DNA of 14,475 nucleotides from positions 1-14,475 of the forward strand of contig CAJVPP010002538.1 of the NCBI GenBank assembly GCA_910592005.1, given 5' to 3'. The stretch's first letter is position 1; every line of letters begins with the position of its first letter. This document shows, piece by piece, positions 6,970 to 14,475 of the stretch. The translations under genes and the position numbers were made by a program. Below the pieces are notes generated by a model, which saw nothing but the letters and a program-made list of their open reading frames with translations, was not told the DNA's origin and ran no database searches. This DNA comes from Funneliformis mosseae. Its lineage: Eukaryota; Glomeromycota; Glomeromycetes; Glomerales; Glomeraceae.

Positions 6970-9278
6970 TCATTACAAAAGATCATGTATTATGCAAAGG
7001 ATATTTTTAGATTTATTGTTTATATGTAAAATTTGTTAAAAATTAAGAAATTTTAATTGGTCATATTTTACAGTAAAAAATTATAATTATTATGATTTTT
7101 AAGTTACTTTAGAAGTTAAAATAAAAGATTTTTTATAGTTCATTTTCATAGAATTGAATCAAAAAAAAATTGTGCAAGATTAAAGATTAAATAAATTTTT
7201 CAATGCTATTAAAAATTCATATTGTATTAAGATAGAAAGTTCTTTAATATCTATCTTTTTTTGTAATATCAGATTTTTATATAAAATTTATTTAATATCC
7301 ATAGTTAAGTAGCTAAACTTTTGATAGGAAAAGAACATAATAAATTACCTTTAGAAAAGGAAAGATAACCTCTCTTCTTGATTAGTACTCATAATCATAT
7401 CATAAAAATCAGTATTATTCTAAACAGTGAATAATAAGTTTCTCTTATTTAAAAATAAGTTTTTAATTATTTTAATGAATAAAATATATAAACACTTTAT
7501 AGCTTTTTTAATAAAAATATATAAATACAGTTATAAGTTTTAAATTTATCTTAAAAAAGAATATATAAGTTTGTATAATCTGATTTATAAAATTTGTAAT
7601 TAAAACAATAATATTCAAGAATATTATTGATAATATAAAGGATTCAAGTATTAATTGATGAGATAATTTTACAAAGTTAAGTCTTTTATTACATTAAATT
7701 TAATAAAATATTCTAAAAGTACTAATTTAGAATCTTTACAAAAGTTTTTAAAATAATATCTTATAAGATAATAGGTTTTATATTATTTAAATTATAATTC
7801 TAAGCTTTTAGTTTTTAGTATTAAAAATATATAAGCTATATTTTATTACACAAAAATATTAGCAAATACAAATAATATTATATAAAAAATTCTGTATTTT
7901 TAACCTAATTTCTTTAACATTTATTAGATATTAGAATGAACTAGCTACTAATATTTGATAATATCTTACTATTAATTTAGAGAAAAATATTATTAAGATC
8001 AGAATATATATTATTATCAATATAATTAATGAGATTATAAAAGGTTTTCTATTCATTTTATATTAATTTAAAATTAGATGAAATATCAATTATAATATCT
8101 TAATTAATTGAATCTGTAATAATTTAGAAATATTTAGCAGTATATTTTTTAATATCATTTAGTATTAAATTTAAATATTGATTAAATGTATTTTATTAAT
8201 AAACAGACAATAAATAATAATAATTTTATATTTCTTTCTAATTATAAATCAATTATTTTTGTAAAAGTATTTTTAAGGTTATTATATTATTATTTAATAA
8301 TTGAAAAATGTGATTATTACTTTTTTAATTTAAATATAATCTGTTATTTACTTAAATACGTTTAATAATATTATATATTAATTTGTTTATATATAATAAT
8401 AAATATTTATTATTAAAGTGTCTATTGATAAATACTGTAAATAAATAATATTAAATAGTTAAACTAATCAAAAGTAAAAATTCAGCTATATTAAAATTTG
8501 GTATATATTAGACTGAAATTAAGATCATTTAGATATTATTAATAATAATATATATTTAGGATTACATTTAATTTTATCAAATAATAGCCATATGTTCTGT
8601 GTAATTAATAAAATAAATTATTAGGGTAATCAAAATTTATTATCAATTTAGACTATTTATAAAATAATATTTGATATAAATTTTATTATAACTTTTGAAT
8701 AGAATAATATTAATATTCAAATTTTAATATAAATGAAATTTTCTATTTAATGAAATAATCACTAAAAATTCTCTAGCATTAGACTGATTTAATATTTTAT
8801 ATTTTATAAGTATAATCTAATCTAAATATTATATATTAAGATTATATAATTCTTACTGATTGGATAGAAACTGTTCTCTAACAATTTAACATTACAAGTT
8901 TTAGCATCATTATTAATGATTAAGCAAAATTAAATCAAAGATGAATTAACTGCTTATAATATATAATATAGGCTAATTTATATATTAATTTTATGAGTTT
9001 ATATAAATATTATATTTAAAAAAATATTGAATTTGACTAGAGTTTATATTAATACTTCTTTTATCACAATTAATAAATTTGAATAAAAAAAAAAAGCTTT
9101 TAATATGTCACATTAAAGTAGCATTTTTAAAAATCTTTAATTTAATTTAACATCTTTCATATTATTTTTTCTTATTAATAACTATTAACAATTGTTTGTA
9201 AATAGTTTTTTAAATGTTAAATTTATATATATATTTATGTAATATTTGATAAGACAATTATATGGTATTTTATAATAA

Positions 9279-9399
9279 TAAAGGAGAGAAACTACTAAAA
9301 TTATTTTTTTACTTTATAAGCTAAATATTATTTTTTTAATAAAATAAATTCAGATTTAACATTAACTAAAAAAATTTTTTGGTAGTTTTCTCTCTTTTT
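9279..9399. repeat. Foldback: inverted repeat of about 32 bp with a 56-bp spacer
   Basis: Left arm at 9279-9310 (aaaGGAGAGAAA-CTACTAAAA...) and right arm at 9367-9399, whose reverse complement reads aaaaaGAGAGAAAACTACC.... The arms match with a few differences and one gap, then run into T/A tracts. It may be a tiny foldback element or a relic pair of terminal repeats. The word AAGCTAAATATT also occurs twice, at about 9319 and 9429. Confidence 0.45.
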
Positions 9400-10316
9400 A
9401 CTGTAAAACGTCTATATGTTAATTCTTTAAGCTAAATATTTTTAGATTATAATAGTAAAAATTTTTCTAAAAAATTTTTACACCAGTAATCAGTAATTTT
9501 AATATATTCTTTAAATTTATTAGAAATTAATATATTCTTCTGTCAAAAATTTATTAATATCAGAAAGTAATCCAATAGAAGATCAAATATCGAATAATTT
9601 AAGTCTTTTTATTTCTAAACTTAAATTAGCAATGTTATTTATTTTTGTTTTGATCATTAGTTTACATATTAGTTTAATTTTAATTTAATATTAACTATTA
9701 AATAATGAGTCTAATAAAATAAAATGAAACTATTAACCAAAGAAAGTTAAAAATTAAAAATTAATAAATAATTCATTTTATCTAATATTTCATTTATATA
9801 TTTGGATAAAAATACTAGAATGAATATAAAGAATTATAACTATAAATAAGAGTAACAAAAGATAAAGATTCAGCATAATTTTTTTTGCTATAATGCCTTT
9901 TGATTAATTTTATAATTATTATTAATCCACTATGAGCTTTATCTATTTCATTAATCTCTACAGTTTGTCTAACTAAATTTTTATATACTTTAACAATGTA
10001 TGTAAGAATTTTTCAATCTTTTAATAAAAGATAATCTCATAATATTATTATGCTTTATTTAGATAATAAAGCTTATTTACTAATAGAAGTTTAAGTCATA
10101 AATTAAAAAAAAATAAATACAAATTTATTTAAATTAAAGGGTTAGATTATTTTTAACAAGAATTTATATTTTAAAACAATAGATATTAGCAGAGATATAA
10201 GTTTATGTTATTAAGATTATACTTTATTAAATTGTAAAATAGAAACTTATTCCTTTGCTAAAATAATAATACATGATATTTATATAAAATACAAATATAA
10301 GAAAGAGATAATTAAT

Positions 10317-10376
10317 ATAATAAAAATAATAAATAAAATAATAATAAATAATAAAATAAATATATTAATAAATAAT
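10317..10376. repeat. Imperfect AATA/AAT simple repeat
   Basis: Sixty bases consisting only of A and T, in AAT and AATA units. Confidence 0.7.
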
Positions 10377-11559
10377 GATAACTATGATAGCAATAAAATT
10401 AGTAATAATAATGATCATACTTTTTATGAAAATTATTATAATCATAATTAATGCAACTATTTAGTAACATACTGTATACAGATTATCATTAATAATATTT
10501 ATTAGAAAAATTTTACCATTGGTCTATTATAAAATTGAAAACTTTTTATCTCTAAAAATATTTCTAGGAACTCGTTCTAAATCAGTTAATACTTAAAATC
10601 ATTTATTTTCTTTTATATTGACTAGAAAATATTCTACGTTAATATATTTTTATTAATCCAAATTCTTTTTACAATCCATTTAAAAATGCCTAAGAAAAGG
10701 TAATGTATAGAATTTATAATAATAATCTAATCAGATTAAAATACTTTAGCTACAGTAATTCTGACCATCTAATTTTATTTTTTGATAAATCTAAATTATT
10801 TAGTATTAGTTTTATATTGTTACCAGTATAAAGCATTTTATTAATATTTTGTCAAAATTTTTTTAATAAACTATTCATCAATATTTACTATATTACTATA
10901 ATTATATTAGTTATTAATATAATTTATTTTCTTATTACAGCAGTGATATAATATAAGAGCAGATATATGATTACATAATTTTTGAGCTATAAGAATATTA
11001 TATAAAGCTATAATTAATACTGTTCAAATATCTTTATCACTTAAACATTCATTTATATAATTAAGAGTTACTCCTTTTCAAAGTGACTCAAATTCTATAA
11101 TTATAGATATAAGATAATGGTTTATCTTATATAAGCTAACTTTATAAACCCTAGTAATATATTAAATATAAGCATATTTTTAGTCAAAACTAAATATTGC
11201 AAGATAAATTACATATTGCTGCATATAAAACTCTTATACTATAGATTACTTTATTGTAAAGTTAAAATTATCTAAATTAATAATTAATCTAAGATAATTA
11301 TTAGCCTTCTTTAGTTAAAAAATAGTTTAACTTATATTCAGATAATTTCTTAAAATTTCGCTATACTTGATCAATATAAATATCTGATAGGATATAATTT
11401 TGTTGTGAATTATTAGTCTAATGTTTAAAGATAATGCTATAACTAGTTACAATTAATAATAAATAAGTATTATAATATTATAATTAGTTATAATTAGTAT
11501 TAATAGTTGTAATTAATTGTAATGTTATTTTTACTAATGTATAATAATTTTTCAAATTT

Positions 11560-12240
11560 TGATCAAAGAAATATGTTTGATAATTAATATTAGATATTAT
11601 AACTAAATAAACTAATTCAGACTTACAGTAAATGTTATACTATTGTTTAAAGTAATCTGTTTTACTAAAGGAGTTTGATATTATATAAATCACTTTGTAA
11701 TTAAATTAGAAAATCTACATAGTTGCATTTCATAATAGTTTGTTAAATATTAGTTATATCATCTTTCTTATATAATTTGTGACATTTTTAACAAGTTGCA
11801 AAATATATAAATTGATCAACTAGACCTAAATTTTATCTCATTATATATAAAAATTTTGGAATAATTCATATTCAGAATCTTTACACTCTTTCAATATGAT
11901 TTTAATAAACTTTATTGAGGCTTTAATCGCAATATCTAATAATCTAAAATTCAACTTGAACTTTATTACCTATATTAAAATCTATATATTTAATCTTGTT
12001 TTAGTAATTTTAAGATATCTAATAAGTTAAACATAGAATAAGAATAATCTTTAAAATTATTCAAAAATTTATTATATTTCTGCTATCTCCTACTATCCTT
12101 ATCACTAACACTTTTATTATTCTATTTTTTTCTTCAGTTGATAAATTGCTATCAGAATTTTAAATTTTTAAAATTACTTTCATTAAACAAAGGTTGGTAA
12201 AGGATCTAATATTATGTAATGCAATATTAATATAAGGTAA
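11560..12240 (-). pseudogene. Relic of LINE ORF2, AP-endonuclease-like N-terminus
   Basis: The minus strand from 12240 reads LPYINIALHNIRSFTNLC. This fits the start of LINE AP-endonucleases, where the first strand has the form N-I-A-x-H-N-x-R-S-F. Further on, a shifted frame gives SVSDKDSRR.QKYNKFLN and then IKYIDFNIG, which loosely resemble the later parts of such a domain (a D-rich stretch, and the RIDYIW-type motif). The order is right, but the spacing is shorter than a full endonuclease of about 220 residues, so an internal deletion is likely. Stops (mostly TAA) occur every 20-40 codons, and no reverse transcriptase motif could be placed securely downstream. In life the enzyme nicks target DNA to prime reverse transcription; this copy is dead. 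The first motif is the strong part, the rest is weak. Confidence 0.45.
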
Positions 12241-12244
12241 AAAA

Positions 12245-14060
12245 TTATTTAGGGTTGGGTTATTGTTCATATCAGAATGTATACTTGTGAGACAGTATTC
12301 ATAATAATAATAATGAATTAGATAGGAAAGTTACCAAAGTAGCTTTTAATCTGTTTATCTAATATGTTAGTGGTTGTGATAAAAAATGTTTATTGTGAGA
12401 GTTTAATAAATCTTTGTTAATGAGAACTTGTTGGAAATCAGTGTAAGTATTTGATAAATTATTAATAATCACAGTAAAAGATGAAATGCATTATTGCTGT
12501 TAGTAGTAGATAGTAATTAGTTGCTTATTAGTCTTTTTTGAAAAAGGGTAGAGTTTTTTAAGACATCAATATAAAGAAATTTTTCATCAGTAAGTAAAGC
12601 TTTAGGAAAAAAGAATTAGTTATATACATCTGCTTCTATTAAAGTAAATGACTTTGATATCAAGAGCCTTTTCTAGAATACAAAATCTTTTTTGAGAAAA
12701 TGTAATAACTGCAGTAAGGTTATAAATTATTAAGTGATGACCTCAAGTTGCATTGTCAATAAATTTTTAAAGTTTAGATCACATATCAATTTATTTTGAG
12801 CAATGCCTTTAGACAAATTAGTATTTTAAGTAAAACCACTTGGATTACTATTATTATTATTCTGTTTAGGTAGGATGGATTTTACTAGAGATTTATGATC
12901 AGTAATTTGATTGCTATTCTTTTGTTTAGATTTAATAGTATTGATAAAAGTAATGTTATTTTGAATTGAATTTTCTCTATTGTTACTTCTTTGAAATAGT
13001 ATAATTATTAAATTAGATAAGTTAAAAATACTGATAAAGTTTCTGTATGTTATGATCTTTTGGATTAAGCTTTCATTTTAGATAAGATATGATATTATAA
13101 TAAGCTGAGAAGTAAATTGCACACAGCTTTTGTTTGAAGCCAGTCCATTCAACTTTTTTTTATTAAAGGTGAGATCAGAAATCTTTTTATTAGCCTTGCA
13201 AAGTACTGTAAAGTTAAAATAAAAGTAAGTGTTTTAGAGGTAATTGTAATTAGATCTAGCATAGAGGATAATTCATACTGTAGCTTCTGTTATGTAGCCA
13301 ATATCTATAAGGTTATGTGATATGGTATTTTTTGAAAGGTTAGTAAATTTAATTAAATGTTTAGACTTCTCTTAAATAGCGCTGTGTAAAGTAATACATC
13401 TATAAAATCTAATCATGTTATTTAGAAGTAAAATGCTATCCCTTTATCAAATTCAGTATAATTAATATCTTTGTCAAAAGTAATGGTAACTCTTTGCCAT
13501 AAATTGCAAGTTTCATTGCTATTTGAGTAATCATTTCATATTTAGAAAACAATTTTTTCAGGTGTAGTTCAGTAGTATATAAGGATTTTTAAAAATATAT
13601 AAGGTTTATCTATGAATAATCATTAGAAAGAATATGGCATTATTCATTTAAAGAAATTATACTTTGCAGAAATTATCCTATTTATCTTTGTTTAAAAGGC
13701 AATCTTAAGAATAGTTTGATTAAGATCAACAAAATATTTATCATATAAAATTCCTAAAAAGAAAAGAAGCTTCATATAATATTGATTAATGATATCAATG
13801 ATCTTTTATTGAAGGTTTTTTCCTTTATATTTTTCTAAAAGATACTATGTGAAAATTTTTTTCAAAAGCTGATGGTCAGTAAATACAAGGATATTTTTCT
13901 CAGTAGTGATAATTTTTTTTAAAAGATTTAAGCTATTATTAATATTCATAATGGTAAATATAGTATTATTAGTTGTTAGAATTACTTTCTTCTCTTTGCC
14001 TTTACTAGTTGTTAATGGAGTTTTAATAGAAATATTATTATTTTATACTATTTTTTGAAG
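12245..14060 (-). pseudogene. Relic of LINE ORF1 (RRM-like/gag-like RNA-binding protein)
   Basis: Coding-like sequence read leftward on the minus strand, with stops scattered through it. The N-terminal third (about 14060-13600) reads LTTSKGKEKKVILTT, ILVFTDHQLLKKIFTQYLL and FFLGILYDKYFVDLNQTIL. The centre (13520-13180) reads LWQRVTITFDKD, FTNLSKNTISHNLIDIGY, YARSNYNYL and TFNKKKLNG, which resembles the RRM-like core of ORF1 proteins in Rhizophagus LINEs. A low-complexity N/Q/S/K tail follows, then a further segment with FFFPKALLTDEKFLYIDV. From about 13350 to 12130 a single frame holds with no indel: about 16 stops in some 400 codons, 13 of them TAA, where random DNA of this composition would give about 40. 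It runs without a shift into the endonuclease relic. ORF1 normally coats the element RNA. The identification rests on remembered family style. Confidence 0.5.
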
Positions 14061-14475
14061 AAGTATTACTTACTTAGATTTTTAGAGTGGTCATTATTTT
14101 AACTATTTGTAAGATATTTTATTTTTTTGAGATTGTTTACTGCTAGTTAGTAATGCTAAGTGACTGTGATTAAGTTTTCTATCTCTGCTATTTCTTAGTA
14201 TTTTGTTTGAAAGTAAAAAGAATTCCTTAAAAATAAATAAGTAGAAATTGAATTTTTTACATAGTAAATCTAAACATAAAATTTGAAAATGATGAATATG
14301 ATTAATATACTATTTAGAAAATGATCAATATAATTTAATATTTTATATTATATTATATATAAAATTTTAAAATAAAATAACTTGTTATTTAATGATTATA
14401 AAAAGATAAAATTTAAATCTTCTTATTAAAATAATCAAATAGTAAAATATTTATATTTTAAATAATATATTATAA
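14061..14475. other. AT-rich sequence, no gene recognised
   Basis: It continues the CpG-free composition. A minus-strand stretch at 14080-14220 has few stops (KYQEIAEIENLITVTQ if TAA is read as Gln) and may be the very start of the ORF1 relic. Beyond 14280 it is almost pure A/T with no visible feature. Confidence 0.4.

Larger units (their letters stand above)
6970..11559. other. Very AT-rich, CpG-depleted, non-coding domain (probable decayed repeats)
   Basis: No open frame reaches 60 codons on either strand, and stops are frequent in all frames. I count only about six CpG in 4.6 kb. Content includes simple AT-rich repeats (for example about 10317-10376), a foldback at 9279-9399, and a minus-strand stretch near 10900-11100 with fewer stops than expected (contains CLSDKDI and LYNILIAQKLC) that may be the eroded end of the LINE relic. 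No transposase, reverse transcriptase, tRNA or rRNA could be identified with confidence. Confidence 0.5.
11000..14060 (-). mobile_element. Decayed LINE-type retrotransposon (5' half recognisable)
   Basis: ORF1-like and endonuclease-like relics stand in the canonical LINE order on the minus strand. All reading frames are destroyed, and CpG has almost vanished (about three in this span). The 3' half with reverse transcriptase should lie at lower coordinates, but I cannot recognise it. No poly(A) tail or target-site duplication was found, so both ends are open. The AT-only stretch at 14280-14475 may be its 5' leader or unrelated. Confidence 0.45.

Noticed and set aside
8540..8700. Possible LINE reverse-transcriptase fragment on the minus strand (DKIKCNPKYILLLII)
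   Set aside because: The words resemble the part after the catalytic motif, but no YxDD can be placed before them. The distance from the endonuclease relic (about 3.6 kb) is too long for one ORF2, and such AT-rich DNA gives I/L/K/N words by chance.
6970..14475. Mitochondrial or other organellar DNA, because of the extreme AT content
   Set aside because: No organellar protein, tRNA or rRNA is visible, all frames are broken, and LINE-like relics are nuclear. Decayed repeats fit better.
1..14475. tRNA, rRNA, CRISPR or prokaryote-type operons
   Set aside because: No tRNA A/B-box pair in proper spacing, no rRNA-like block, and no regularly spaced non-coding repeats. The only regular array is the coding Sel1 array. 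Spliceosomal introns mark the DNA as eukaryotic.

Overview
The window looks like nuclear DNA from an arbuscular mycorrhizal fungus, most likely Rhizophagus or a close relative. This is recognition of gene family and style, not a database match. The support is a very AT-rich genome, a long Sel1-like repeat array fused to a TKL-type protein kinase (both families are strongly expanded in these fungi), 69-74 bp GT-AG introns, and a decayed LINE-like element with ORF1 and endonuclease signatures of a kind I associate with Glomeromycotina.

Region 1 (about 1-4140, minus strand) is one large Sel1-kinase locus. Read from 4073 leftward it has an N-terminal helical segment, about 23 tandem 36-residue Sel1-like repeats, a TKL-like kinase domain interrupted by two short introns, and then, after a probable third intron, the N-lobe of a second kinase that leaves the window at base 1. 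The frame is broken four times by single-base indels (2484-2490, 1304-1309, 853, 317-319) and twice by a Trp-to-stop change (2152-2154, 1939-1941). As it stands the locus cannot make the full protein. Only the first 535 codons (2466-4073) are uninterrupted. Either it is a young pseudogene, or some of the indels are homopolymer sequencing errors.

Region 2 (about 4140-6960) has no convincing gene. It is intergenic and comparatively CpG-rich (about 88 CpG by hand count). It contains several short palindromes, a 15-bp repeat, simple repeats, and a candidate 283-bp non-autonomous DNA element with imperfect inverted ends (6556-6838).

Region 3 (about 6960-14475) is extremely AT-rich and almost free of CpG (about 8 in 7.5 kb), with a sharp border near 6957-6990. 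Its right part still carries, on the minus strand, a recognisable relic of a LINE-type retrotransposon: an ORF1-like frame (about 14060-12245) running into the start of an AP-endonuclease-like ORF2 (about 12240 leftward), littered with stops that are mostly TAA. The left part (7000-11500) shows only AT-rich decay, simple repeats and one foldback. The simplest reading is old transposon sequence eroded by cytosine deamination, next to a degrading member of an expanded signalling gene family.
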